Origin: Agrobacterium pusense | Lineage (GTDB): Bacteria; Pseudomonadota; Alphaproteobacteria; Rhizobiales; Rhizobiaceae | Length of the DNA stretch: 64,000 nucleotides | Direction of reading: 5' to 3' | Assembly (NCBI RefSeq): GCF_900102105.1 | Contig: NZ_FNBB01000015.1 | Location: 1-64,000 of the forward strand | Shown here: piece after piece, positions 54,957-63,112 of the stretch | Numbering within the stretch: position 1 is the first letter of the stretch | Layout of the letters: each line of letters opens with the position of its first letter | Position numbers and translations under genes: made by a program | Notes under the pieces: model-generated | Seen by the model: only the letters and a program-made list of their open reading frames with translations | Told to the model about the DNA's origin: nothing | The model's database searches: none

Positions 54957-55898
54957 ATGGACCTGATCCTTCACCCCGAAGACACCTTCGAGCCCCACCA
55001 TACATCCTCCCCGACCGACCGCTTCATCTACGAGATGCAGGTCTTCGGCTATCGCCCCTTCCAGGACGAACCCGATCCGCGGCCATTGCCGGACGAGCCC
55101 CAAGTCCGCTCATCGATCACCACGCTCTTCGACGCCCTCGCAGAAATGCTCGGCGACACCCGCCTGGAGCCCGATCTCGAAGACCTGTTCTGGTCGATCC
55201 CCAATCTCTTCCATCGCGCCGGCGAACGGATCCAGCGCGAACTCGATCGTAACGAAGAGGCGCAACGCACCGGCCAGCGCGAGCAGGACGGCTCGGAGGT
55301 GAAGAGCGTCGAACTCGAACGCCTCATCGCCGAAGGCATCACGCTCCTGGAACGCCGCAACAGCTTCGAGTTCATGCGCGACTTCAGTGCCGACCTGTAC
55401 GAGGCGCAGACCGGATCGTCCTGGCGGCCGCGCAGCGGCTCCAAGGTCAACCACGCCAACATGACGGCGGCGATGATCGACAGCCGGGACTTCCTCTCCG
55501 CCCGACGCCGCGCCGAAACCGAGGTGCTGATCCCTGCCGGAACCAAGATCGCATTCGCCGGCGGTATGGACTACAACGATCATGAGCGCATCTGGGCCAA
55601 GCTCGATCAGGCGCATGCTAAGCATCCCGACATGGTGCTCTTGCACGGCGGCTCGCCGAAAGGCGCTGAACGCATCGCCGCCTGCTGGGCGGAGGCGCGC
55701 CAAGTGACGCAGATTACCTTCAAGCCCAACTGGACCAAACATGCCAAGGCTGCGCCCTTCCGGCGCAATGACGAGATGCTTTCAGTCATGCCCGCCGGAT
55801 TGATCGCCTTTCCCGGAAACGGCATCACCGGCAATCTCGCCGACAAGGCACGCCAGCTCGGCATCCCGGTCTGGCAGGCTTCAGGAGACGGCGCCTGA
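54957..55898 (+). CDS. DUF2493 domain protein
   Basis: 313 residues. The C-terminal third is a DUF2493 (SLOG-like, Rossmann-type) domain: KIAFAGGMDYNDHERIWAKL, DMVLLHGGSPKGAERIAACW and FRRNDEMLSVMPAGLIAFPG. Such domains are predicted nucleotide binders in mobile elements. The N-terminal part is acidic and helical. GGAG six bases before the ATG at 54957 favours it over the ATG at 54945. Confidence 0.88.
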   Translation: MDLILHPEDTFEPHHTSSPTDRFIYEMQVFGYRPFQDEPDPRPLPDEPQVRSSITTLFDALAEMLGDTRLEPDLEDLFWSIPNLFHRAGERIQRELDRNEEAQRTGQREQDGSEVKSVELERLIAEGITLLERRNSFEFMRDFSADLYEAQTGSSWRPRSGSKVNHANMTAAMIDSRDFLSARRRAETEVLIPAGTKIAFAGGMDYNDHERIWAKLDQAHAKHPDMVLLHGGSPKGAERIAACWAEARQVTQITFKPNWTKHAKAAPFRRNDEMLSVMPAGLIAFPGNGITGNLADKARQLGIPVWQASGDGA

Positions 55899-56337
55899 TA
55901 GCCTGTGTCAAAACGCAAGCATCTCCAAGGTGGGTCGCAGGCGTGCAGGCGCGCCCGACCCACGCCTCCGTCCGGGGTCTCGCTTCGCCAGCCATCATCC
56001 TCAGCGGGACCAAAGTCGGGGCGATCCGCCTCCTATCGGAAGGAACTGCGGGGCGCTTGTCGTGATTGTTACCGCGCCTTGGTTGGCTCGGCCCCCCGCA
56101 GGGCGATTGCGATGATGTTGATCGGCTCGCTTTGAGGACGGGCGAAGGCAGGATCGCGGCACGTCGATCGGTTGTCGCCATCATTAGCGGTTGAAGCCGA
56201 AAGCGCGGCCCACACGGCAACGCCGAAACCTCTTTTCAATCGAACGCACAAAGTAAGACGAGGCGACGCTTCAGACGTATACCGCCGGCAACATCGACTA
56301 TGCTCGGATCATCGCACTTGCCGGTGACGGGTCGCCC
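55899..56337. other. Region without a recognised gene
   Basis: Short frames only; no domain or good ribosome binding site. It separates the DUF2493 gene from the convergent PIN toxin gene. Confidence 0.35.
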
Positions 56338-56757
56338 TCACTCGGCCGTCCAGGGATCAATGACTTCAAGACCGGCGGCATGAAACGCGCTGGCGTCACG
56401 GGTCGCGACTGCGAAGCCCTTGGATGCAGCGATGGCCGCAATGTAGCCGTCGGTTGTCGGGAATCCCTTCCCCGATGCACGGGCCGAAGATCCGAGATTG
56501 GCATAGTGTTTGGCGGCATCGAGATCGAAGGGCAAAATTCGTCCCTCGAACAGGCCGATCCAGACATCGAGAGCCTCCGCGAGCCTCTGCTTGCGCTGAC
56601 CATCGGGCATGGTGCGGATGCCGAACATGGCCTCCGCGATCGTGATACTCGAAAGATGGAGGGTCTCGGCAGCTTGCTCGTCGAGCCAGCGCTGTACCAT
56701 TTGGCTCGGAAAAGGCTTCATCGTCTCCGAGACGACATTGGTGTCTAGCAGAATCAT
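56338..56757 (-). CDS. PIN-domain toxin, FitB/VapC type
   Basis: 139-residue metal-dependent ribonuclease. Active-site acids are Asp5 in ILLDTNVVSE, Glu in SITIAEAMFGIR, Asp in TTDGYIAAIA and Asp in VATRDASAF. The FitB-like motif PFDLDAAKHYANL is present. All catalytic residues are intact. Its start overlaps the antitoxin stop (ATGA), the standard order for FitAB. Confidence 0.92.
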   Translation of the reverse strand: MILLDTNVVSETMKPFPSQMVQRWLDEQAAETLHLSSITIAEAMFGIRTMPDGQRKQRLAEALDVWIGLFEGRILPFDLDAAKHYANLGSSARASGKGFPTTDGYIAAIAASKGFAVATRDASAFHAAGLEVIDPWTAE

Positions 56758-57008
56758 TCGAAGCTCATGGGATGGGCTGGCGTGCGATCAAAGGTCTGCT
56801 CAAGGGCATCGACGTCCTCGTTGGTGAGGCCGATGCGACGACTGGCCTCGGCGAGTGCCGTGCCGAGACGGAGACGGGTTGCGGGCCGAACGGCCATTTC
56901 CAGAATGTCGCGCATTTCGGCCTCGGCGCTGCGGCCATGCTGTGCCGCACGGATCTTGATGGCGCGATGCGTTTCCTCGGGTATGTTTCGGATTGTTACG
57001 GCGGGCAT
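56754..57008 (-). CDS. FitA-like ribbon-helix-helix antitoxin
   Basis: 84 residues. The N terminus PAVTIRNIPEETHRAIKIRA with AQHGRSAEAEMRDILE is the FitA-type ribbon-helix-helix motif. The C-terminal tail, predicted helical, binds the toxin. The ATG at 57008 follows GGAGG. It forms an operon with the PIN toxin and likely represses it. Confidence 0.9.
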   Translation of the reverse strand: MPAVTIRNIPEETHRAIKIRAAQHGRSAEAEMRDILEMAVRPATRLRLGTALAEASRRIGLTNEDVDALEQTFDRTPAHPMSFE

Positions 57009-57458
57009 GATAGCACCTCCTGCATAACTGATAGGAATGATGGCAGTATGGAGATTTTGCCATCATATTTCAAGATCATCGTTGAAGAGGGCCTCTGAAT
57101 CGTAGCCGCCATCATTATGTCTCTCAGGATCGCCCTGTGTGACCTGAAGCCGGGATCACGCATTCAGGACGCCGACGTGTTAGCTGGCATCGGCATGAAG
57201 ATGCGCTCGATCGGCTGGCGCGCGGCGAAGGCTACGACGATGAGCCATGAACTTCGCCTCAGCCAGGTGACCGGTTATCCCTGTCTTCGGGAATGGCAGG
57301 ATGTGCGCGGTGAAAAAGCAAGGCAGTCCGATCCTCGGCCGCTTCAGCAAGGCCTTCATGATGTGGCTGCCTTACTTCAGGCGTGGCACTTCAACCGCCT
57401 GGACTGATGTCCGTCGCGGCGCTGCCTTCAGAGCAGGCTTCATCCACGTCCCGACGGT
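57009..57458. other. Region between two toxin-antitoxin pairs
   Basis: A 96-codon frame (57117-57407 plus) and overlapping frames on both strands show no recognised domain. I see no convincing gene. Confidence 0.3.
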
Positions 57459-57965
57459 CTAGGATCCGGGTGGGTGCAGCCGCGTGTCGAGCGCGAACGC
57501 CTCCTGGAATTCGAGAGCATAGGCACCTGCCCCGCCACCCGCTAGAAAGATCAGGTTCCAGCTGTGCGTCGAGACCGCACTGGGGACCGCGACGAACCGG
57601 TGTCGGCGCAGCAGCGCGTCTCCGAAGGCCTGTTGTCCCGCGCCGGGAATGCCCGGCCGCAGCCAGTTGGGATTGGGTACGGTCGCCGGATCAACGACGT
57701 GGACATCGGTGGGGTCGGCAACGACGGCCGCCGTTATCATGTGGGCGACCGTATCGAGTGCCCGGAATCCCTTGTGCACCGCCACCTCAAGGATCGCCGT
57801 CGCTGGATCGAGCGAGCAGTAGACCGCCCGCACGCCCTTGCTGTTCCAGCGTCCGCCAACCCGATAGGCGCCTTCGCCACTATCCCATGTCGCCGCCTGG
57901 ATGGCTTGATCGAGCCGCCATGCCACAAGCCTGGTTCCGCCGAGCGCAATCGGTAGAAGGGTCAT
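57459..57965 (-). CDS. RES-domain toxin (NAD+ phosphorylase family)
   Basis: 168 residues. The family's Arg, Glu and Ser are visible: R in YRVGGRWNSKGVRAVYCS, E in ATAILEVAVHKG, and S in PSAVSTHSWNLIFL. Characterised RES toxins deplete NAD+. The start ATG overlaps the upstream antitoxin stop (ATGA), so translation is coupled. Length is normal and the active-site positions are intact. Confidence 0.9.
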   Translation of the reverse strand: MTLLPIALGGTRLVAWRLDQAIQAATWDSGEGAYRVGGRWNSKGVRAVYCSLDPATAILEVAVHKGFRALDTVAHMITAAVVADPTDVHVVDPATVPNPNWLRPGIPGAGQQAFGDALLRRHRFVAVPSAVSTHSWNLIFLAGGGAGAYALEFQEAFALDTRLHPPGS

Positions 57966-58447
57966 GCATAGACGCCGTATTCAAGGCGGTCGAGATGATC
58001 CTCGACCAATTCGACGCCGGCGGGCGTGCCGAGAAGATCGATCGGCCGGCGCTGATCAAGCCCGATCGCTGGGCGTTCCAGCCATTGCTCGGCCTCCGCC
58101 TGCGAGCCAAAGACATCCGTCGCCTTGGCAAGGATCTCGGCGAACTTCCAGACCCGGCCGCTCTGTTCCTGGCTGAGCGGCTTGGACAGCGCGTCCTTCC
58201 GGCGCTGCCAGGTGCGCAGGCTCATGCCGACCGCTTTTTCCAGCGATTCGTTCTTGCCTAGGACAACAAGATTGCCGACAAGGTGATCGAGCGCTAAGGC
58301 AGGCAGGCCGTGCAACAGCAGCTCATGCGCATCAAGCGCACTGGTCAGCCGGCGCGCAAGCACGCGCGAACCGCCAAGCAGGGCTTCGATCTTCTGCAAC
58401 TCCCCACCAGCGACCGTTGTGGAAGGGGTTTTAGCTGCGAGGGCCAT
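57962..58447 (-). CDS. Xre/MbcA/ParS-type antitoxin
   Basis: 161 residues. The N-terminal part is helical; the conserved MbcA/ParS toxin-binding region is at the C terminus (VFGSQAEAEQWLERPAIGLD then RRPIDLLGTPAG). SLRTWQRRKDALSKPLS forms the HTH-like segment. Of two adjacent ATG codons I choose 58447, with GGAGG six bases upstream. It precedes and overlaps the RES toxin gene. Confidence 0.9.
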   Translation of the reverse strand: MALAAKTPSTTVAGGELQKIEALLGGSRVLARRLTSALDAHELLLHGLPALALDHLVGNLVVLGKNESLEKAVGMSLRTWQRRKDALSKPLSQEQSGRVWKFAEILAKATDVFGSQAEAEQWLERPAIGLDQRRPIDLLGTPAGVELVEDHLDRLEYGVYA

Positions 58448-58852
58448 CATCGTCCTCCGCGTCAAGTGTCGCGTATAATATGTCATCTGTCGTGGTGTAT
58501 TTCAAGGCGGGGCGCATCCGGCCCAGCCAGACCGGGATCATGACGTTCCCTGTCGCTCCCGTCCCCTCGGCTTGGCCGGTGGCAGAGGTTCGTTGATCCG
58601 AATGCCACTCACGCATGCCACGAGCGCGGTACTTGGCGGGATCCGCAAGGGCAGCCAGGGCGAGGTCTCCCCGCCGCCGTCGCAATCAAGGACCATTCCC
58701 GTTCTTTATGTCGCCTTTCTAAGGGACCGGCCGCGATCAGCGTCAACCCCGCAAGGGGGTTCCCCTTCGCTTTGCTTCGGTGACGCCTGCGGCACAGCCC
58801 CTTCTTCGGGCGCCATCGGGAATGGTCCCGATGCAACGAAGGAGACAATCCC
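58448..58852. other. Intergenic region with antitoxin promoter and a hairpin before DUF736
   Basis: On the minus strand TTGAAA and CATATT with a 17-base spacer could be the antitoxin promoter (near 58480-58510). Two imperfect direct repeats, CGACAGATGACA and CGACACTTGACG, overlap it and may be the operator. On the plus strand CATCGGGA and TCCCGATG form a perfect 8-bp stem at 58814-58833, 20 bases before the DUF736 start. No gene is seen. Confidence 0.45.
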
Positions 58853-59176
58853 ATGGCTACCACGATCGCAACCCTCACCGAAAAGACCGACGGCACTCTC
58901 GAAGGCGTCTTTGCCACCATCCGGGTCAACGCCCCGATCGCCCTCGTCCCGAACGCCAGCAAGGCGAGCGACGAGGCCCCTGATTACCGCATCATCCATC
59001 GCAAGACCGGCTTCGAGATCGGCGCAGGCTGGAACCGCATCTCCCGCCAGACTGGCGAGGAATACATCTCCACGAAGATCGAAGCCCCTGAGATCGGCGT
59101 GATCTTCGGCAACGTGGCCCCGGCGCCCGGCGGCGAGCCCGGCAAGAAAGTCATCCTCTGGAACAGCCCGGCCTGA
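58853..59176 (+). CDS. DUF736 family protein
   Basis: 107 residues. ATIATLTEKTDGTLEGVFAT, SDEAPDYRIIHRKTGFEIGA then GW, and EYISTKIEAPEIGV match DUF736, a small family typical of plasmids and ICEs in Rhizobiales, often near transfer genes. The function is unknown. GGAG lies eight bases before the ATG. A strong hairpin follows. Confidence 0.92.
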   Translation: MATTIATLTEKTDGTLEGVFATIRVNAPIALVPNASKASDEAPDYRIIHRKTGFEIGAGWNRISRQTGEEYISTKIEAPEIGVIFGNVAPAPGGEPGKKVILWNSPA

Positions 59177-59184
59177 ACCGGACC

Positions 59185-59208
59185 GCCGGCCCCGAAATCG
59201 GGGCCGGC
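59185..59208 (+). repeat. Long GC hairpin after DUF736
   Basis: An 11-bp perfect inverted repeat: GCCGGCCCCGA and TCGGGGCCGGC separated by only AA. It ends 26 bases before the next gene start and is followed by AGGAGG. No T-run follows. Confidence 0.65.
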
Positions 59209-59234
59209 GCTCCCCGAATTCAAAGGAGGCCGCC

Positions 59235-59566
59235 TTGAGCCGCTACACGATTACTGTCACCCAACCGCATCCCTCCACTCAGACCCAGATGCGATCATCG
59301 GCTACGACCGCCCGCTTCAGACGTTCTTTCTCCAGGCATTTCCGGATGCCGAAGGCGGGAATTTTGAACTCTGGCTGGGCGCTGAGCTGAAGGAATTTGA
59401 AACACTGTCGCAACTGCTGTCCGCAGCAATGGCACGCGGTTTCGACTTCATACCGTTGGCATCGAGCATTCTTCACGAGCTGCTCGACGACCATGTCCGT
59501 CAAGCGCATCACGTTATCAGCGATACGATTATCCAGGATCTTATAAACGTGACGTCTGCCTGCTGA
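59235..59566 (+). pseudogene. Frameshifted small plasmid-module gene
   Basis: TTG at 59235, with AGGAGG five bases upstream, opens SRYTITVTQPHP, but this frame soon ends. From about 59279 the next frame reads DPDAIIGYDRPLQTFFLQAF, then FELWLGAELKEFETLSQLLS and ARGFDFIPLASSILHELLDD, which looks like real protein and ends at TGA 59566. The two parts resemble one small rhizobial plasmid protein split by a one-base change near 59272-59279. No domain function is known. A strong terminator follows. Confidence 0.6.
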
Positions 59567-59583
59567 TGCAAGCCTAGAACGAA

Positions 59584-59616
59584 ACAGCCCGGCACGCTTG
59601 CCGGGCTGTTTTTTTT
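59584..59616 (+). terminator. Strong intrinsic terminator
   Basis: ACAGCCCGGCA pairs with TGCCGGGCTGT over a 4-base loop, followed by eight T. It lies 17 bases after the frameshifted gene and 16 before the end of the convergent HU gene. Confidence 0.9.
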
Positions 59617-59632
59617 GCCTTGCCTTGTAAGA

Positions 59633-59911
59633 TTACTTGTTCAGCGCATCCTTGAGAGCCTTGGCCGGCGTGAAAGCCAGTTTTTTCGCGGCGGCAACTT
59701 TGATTGTCGCGCCAGTCGCCGGATTGCGCGCCTCGCGCTCCGGAGTGTCCTTCACCTTGAATTTGCCGAAGCCGGGCAGCGACGTCTCTTTGCCGGCAAC
59801 CGCGGCCTCGGTGATGGAAGCAATCACCGCCTCGACGATGGCTTTCCCCTGCGCCTTTGTAAGGCTGTGTTCGGCCGCGATCTTGTCGGCGATTTCGTTG
59901 GTCGTGGTCAT
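59633..59911 (-). CDS. HU-family DNA-binding protein
   Basis: 92 residues: TTTNEIADKIAAEHSLTKAQ, the conserved FGKFKVKDTPEREARNPATG arm and KVAAAKKLAFTPAKALKDAL. It bends or compacts DNA; the proline-containing arm is intact. The ATG at 59911 has GGAG seven bases upstream. An accessory HU in a plasmid module could help replication or recombination of the element. Confidence 0.93.
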   Translation of the reverse strand: MTTTNEIADKIAAEHSLTKAQGKAIVEAVIASITEAAVAGKETSLPGFGKFKVKDTPEREARNPATGATIKVAAAKKLAFTPAKALKDALNK

Positions 59912-60302
59912 ATTCTGTCTCCGCATCGTGTTAGATGCAGAATCACTGCCATTGCCGACCCGACCTGTCATCGACACGCTGCGGCAATTCGTTCGGAAAG
60001 CCCCGGATCTCCACAGTTATTCAACGTATCAGTGACCCGAAGACGGGCATCGAGCCCATCTTCGGGTTCGGGTGCGATACGGAGAGAAATTGTCTGCTCA
60101 GTCCGTCTGAGGATGCCATGGCGGCATGCCGGCCTCAAGGACGAGCGGTGCCCCCAATTTTGCCTCCGCTCCGGTACCCTGCGCTCCAACAAAATCGGCT
60201 CCCCCACTCGCCGGCTCCGCCGGTCGCTGGCTCGATCCTTGACCCCGCCACGCCCCCATGACCGCGCGCGTCGTCTTTCACAAACTCAAGGAGACGACGA
60301 CG
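59912..60302. other. Region without a recognised gene
   Basis: Short frames only. The segment contains repeated TCTCCACAG/CGGGCATCG type words but no clear structure. It ends in AAGGAG before the next small gene. Confidence 0.3.
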
Positions 60303-60467
60303 ATGCTTCTGGAACAACACATTGAAGAACTGCGGGCCGAATTGCGAAACGCCGTGTACCGCGACGAACGCCGCGAAATCGAGGTCGAGCTGGAACTCGC
60401 ATGCGCCGAGTTGGCGGTGATCATGGCCGAGCAGGAGGGTGCCATCGACATCGAGCCGCCCTTCTGA
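60303..60467 (+). CDS. Small acidic helical protein
   Basis: 54 residues from the ATG at 60303, with AAGGAG nine bases upstream. Nearly all helix and rich in Glu/Arg (LLEQHIEELRAELRNAVYRD then ERREIEVELE), so probably a short coiled coil. No family name is known to me. Confidence 0.6.
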   Translation: MLLEQHIEELRAELRNAVYRDERREIEVELELACAELAVIMAEQEGAIDIEPPF

Positions 60468-60657
60468 GGCGGCTTTTGCCCTGTCGTCTGGTCTGACGCG
60501 CCGGATCGACCGGCGGTTCAAACCCGAAGCTTCGCTTTGCATCCGCGGTCGCCGGAACGGGCCCCGTTTCCTGATTGAGGGAAGCGGTGGGATCCGCATT
60601 CGTCTTCGACGCCGGGCCATCCCGTGGGAACAGCGTCGCCCCTTGGCGCACCCTTCG

Positions 60658-60933
60658 CTATCTGTCAGCGATTTCAGCTCGCCGGACAGGCGGTTTCGGC
60701 CTGTATCCGCGCGACCGTCTCTTTCGCAGAAGCTGAAGAAAGAGCCTGACCGCTTCTTCCTCCCGCGCGAAGTGATGCTCCCGCCTTTGACCTGCAGCAC
60801 CGATCCGACCCCATCGACGAATGAGACAGGCCTCGCCGAACAGGTTGGGCTCGATCGACATGGCATAAAAGCGGGCCATGTTTTTCCTGTCGTCGATGCG
60901 TTCGACATAGATCTGGTAGGATTGTGCAATCAT
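60658..60933 (-). CDS. WGR-domain protein
   Basis: 91 residues consisting of one WGR domain: FYAMSIEPNLFGEACLIRRW followed by GRIGAAGQRREHHF and EEAVRLFLQLLRKRRSRGY. WGR domains bind nucleic-acid ends in PARPs; stand-alone copies are common on rhizobial plasmids with unknown roles. Start ATG at 60933. Confidence 0.85.
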   Translation of the reverse strand: MIAQSYQIYVERIDDRKNMARFYAMSIEPNLFGEACLIRRWGRIGAAGQRREHHFAREEEAVRLFLQLLRKRRSRGYRPKPPVRRAEIADR

Positions 60934-61506
60934 GAAACGGAGAATCGGACAAGGCGGACTCGGCGTCCAACGACATATTTGAATCGGTCGGCCTTGATTG
61001 ATTCATGCTGATGATGGGTTTCCGGCGGATAATCTGAGCGAGCCGCCCGCGGCGATAGGTGCAAGCGGGCAACGCTCACTGAGCCCGAGAACGGTCTCCG
61101 CCCATTCGCGTCGCGTCCTTCCCGCGGTTGCGGCACAAACGGAGAAGGTTGGGCCGGTTAAGCGGACGCTGCCGCGACTTCTCCACACAAGACCGAGAGA
61201 AGGACTGTCTTTGCTGTGCCGTCATGCTCCGGCCCCTGCTTCACGCAATCCTCCCCCCGGCGGCGCGCTCGCCGTCTCCTCGTTCGCTTGCCATCGATGC
61301 CGGATCTCAACCGTCACCGACATCCGGGCAGCCCACGACCGCACCCGGTTTCATATCTCCCACCAAACCGGTCCCGCGCCTCGCTGCTGCTCCGGCGCGC
61401 ATGACATGCCAAGCCTGTGTTCGCTGTTGCTTCGTCTGCCGACCCGCAACAGCATGGGCGCGTCGGGCACGGCGCCCGGACCGCTTTGGTGGGAGATGGC
61501 AGGATA
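60934..61506. other. Long non-coding region before the palindrome
   Basis: Overlapping frames exist on both strands, but none has a domain or good ribosome binding site. I see no gene. Confidence 0.4.
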
Positions 61507-61528
61507 GGCTATTGGTATACCAATAGCC
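61507..61528. repeat. 22-bp perfect palindrome
   Basis: GGCTATTGGTA followed directly by its exact reverse complement TACCAATAGCC. A small hairpin (CGCCC-GAG-GGGCG) follows at 61532-61544. The inner TTGGTATACCAA resembles GntR-type operators. No gene abuts it; the phased tract begins 90 bases further on. Confidence 0.7.
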
Positions 61529-61617
61529 GTTCGCCCGAGGGGCGATTGTCTCTAAGGCGAGCGGGCGACCTCTTGGATTATTGACCCCAGACGCGATCGG
61601 GAAAGCAGCTCTTCAGC

Positions 61618-61993
61618 GAATAGGTGAACGGGCGAAACCGCGAATGGGCAAAATGCCGATCCGCCGGTTGAACAACCGGTTGGTTGGGTGGATGGCCAAT
61701 ACGGCGAACAGGGGTCTCAGCGCGTCGGCCTTTGAGGGACCAGGCCGCTCGGTGAACCAGCGTATCCCTGAATCAGGTAGCAGGCGTCTGTGCAAGTGAG
61801 TGAATAGGTGGAGCGCCGATCCACCAAATGACGGTTTGGCTTCTGGGTAAATCGGCCTGTGAGCGAACCAATGGCTGAGCGTCTGGGTGGACGAGTGTTT
61901 GCTTAAACAGGTGGACGCGCGTAGCTGCGATTGAATGTTTCGAAGAAGCAGCGGGTGAGTAATCAGGTGAACCCGCGTCCGCGCGAACAGTGC
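61618..61993. repeat. Degenerate tract with 8-nt phasing
   Basis: From 61618 consecutive 8-base units begin GAATAGGT, GAACGGGC, GAAACCGC, GAATGGGC; later units such as GAACAGGG (61706), GAACCAGC (61754), GAATCAGG (61770) and GAATAGGT (61802) stay in the same register. The second half keeps 4/8-base spacing with endings GCG or GTG. The period is not a multiple of three and both strands lack a sound gene, so this is not coding. Confidence 0.55.
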
Positions 61994-62280
61994 TGATCAA
62001 TTGTCGGAGCTGCGAGGAGCCGGGAAGCAGCGTCACATCGAGTGTGAATATGTGATGGGCGGTCCGTCGTTCGGTACGGTCCGGCCTGTGGGCTCCCTGC
62101 ACCAGCTTGAAGCCTCGTATTCTCGATGAGGCGATGATTTCGCTGATCTCCGTGCGAAGCATGGCTGATTGTCAGCCTGAAGAGGTCGGCGTTCGGAAGA
62201 GAGGATGCCACTGGATTGCTTCGAGGTTGCCCCAGTTCATCGCACTTTCCATTCTTGAGAACCTGGTATATGACTGCTCA
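61994..62280. other. Region without a recognised gene
   Basis: Frames on the minus strand (up to 62162 and 62211) run into the phased tract and have no ribosome binding site; I do not call them. Confidence 0.3.
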
Positions 62281-62302
62281 AAATTATACTGAAGTACAAG
62301 TT
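62281..62302 (-). promoter_or_regulatory. 9-4-9 dyad, copy 1
   Basis: On the minus strand: AACTTGTAC-TTCA-GTATAATTT, with 7 of 9 arm positions paired. It is the mirror copy of the site at 63091-63112. Confidence 0.5.
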
Positions 62303-62530
62303 TTGCAGCGGTGTCCATCCGTTGCCGGTGACATCTCTCACGTGTTGCACGGTGCCGGGCAGCGGTTCTGCGCAGATAACTGCAAGGTCTTCCGAAGCGA
62401 AACAGCAGGACGGTTTCCCACTGACGAGCCACCGCGCAACCGTCGTCATCCTTTTGTGGGCTCGCGCGAGATCTCTATCTCAAGGCTCTCGAATACGCCG
62501 GATACCAGCAGGAAACTTAGGAGGTGAGCC

Positions 62531-62992
62531 GTGGAAATCCTGAAAGCTCTGTTTTGGCCGTTGGCCATTGCGATCCCCTTGGCAGCGTGCCGACAACTTG
62601 AGCAGCCGCCCCGGCCGCTGCCGCCAGCGCCCTACGCCTATCTCAGTCTTGCTGCCTGCAAACACTATCCAGCGAATATCGTTGAGTGTCAGCTGGAGTA
62701 CGGTACGCAGTTTGGGCGCCGCCGACTCGGCCCGGTACAGCAGGTCTCACGCGATCTGAAGACGGATCTCGATCGTTCTCCCTATCAGGTTTCATCTTGC
62801 TGGCCTGCTTCCAGGATCCAGCGGGAACTCCCGAATTTCACGTGCCGAATCTATCGTGCGTATTCAGGGGCCGATTCTGGCTCCGTGCTCGTCAAAGGAG
62901 GCACTGCGGTTAAACTGGCTCGTATTCTCGGCGATCGGGAGCAGATTTCTTACCGCTGGAAGCCCGATCAATGGTCAAGGGTACGCGACTGA
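62531..62992 (+). CDS. Predicted lipoprotein
   Basis: 153 residues from a GTG at 62531, supported by AGGAGG six bases upstream. A signal peptide with a lipobox (FWPLAIAIPLAAC, Cys20) predicts a lipid-anchored protein. The mature part has six cysteines (ACKHYP, VECQLEY, SSCWPAS, FTCRIYR) and no known domain. It is bracketed by copies of the 9-4-9 dyad and precedes a lytic transglycosylase, which fits an envelope part of a conjugation apparatus; that role is inferred. Confidence 0.72.
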   Translation: MEILKALFWPLAIAIPLAACRQLEQPPRPLPPAPYAYLSLAACKHYPANIVECQLEYGTQFGRRRLGPVQQVSRDLKTDLDRSPYQVSSCWPASRIQRELPNFTCRIYRAYSGADSGSVLVKGGTAVKLARILGDREQISYRWKPDQWSRVRD

Positions 62993-63035
62993 ATTCATTG
63001 GGCATTTTAGGAACTCTCGGCTCATCCCATAACAG

Positions 63036-63057
63036 AACTTGCACTACAGTGCTATTT
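63036..63057 (+). promoter_or_regulatory. 9-4-9 dyad, copy 2
   Basis: AACTTGCAC-TACA-GTGCTATTT, 7 of 9 arm positions paired, followed by a run of T. Its centre is 55 bases upstream of the next copy. Confidence 0.45.
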
Positions 63058-63090
63058 TTTGATTGATTTCCCGCTCGGATTGCAGTTCAA

Positions 63091-63112
63091 AACTTGTACG
63101 GCAGTATAAGTT
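63091..63112 (+). promoter_or_regulatory. 9-4-9 dyad, copy 3
   Basis: AACTTGTAC-GGCA-GTATAAGTT, 8 of 9 arm positions paired. It touches the ATG at 63113, so transcription or translation of the transglycosylase gene must start at or after this site. Confidence 0.55.

Noticed and set aside
57117..57407. 96-codon frame between the toxin-antitoxin pairs
   Set aside because: No domain, no good ribosome binding site, and equally long frames overlap it on the other strand.
61618..61993. CRISPR array or classical iterons
   Set aside because: No identical repeats of 20 bases or more and no uniform spacers; units are short, degenerate and contiguous.
61773..62211. Minus-strand frames overlapping the phased tract
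   Set aside because: No ribosome binding site, and the underlying 8-nt phasing is incompatible with codon structure.
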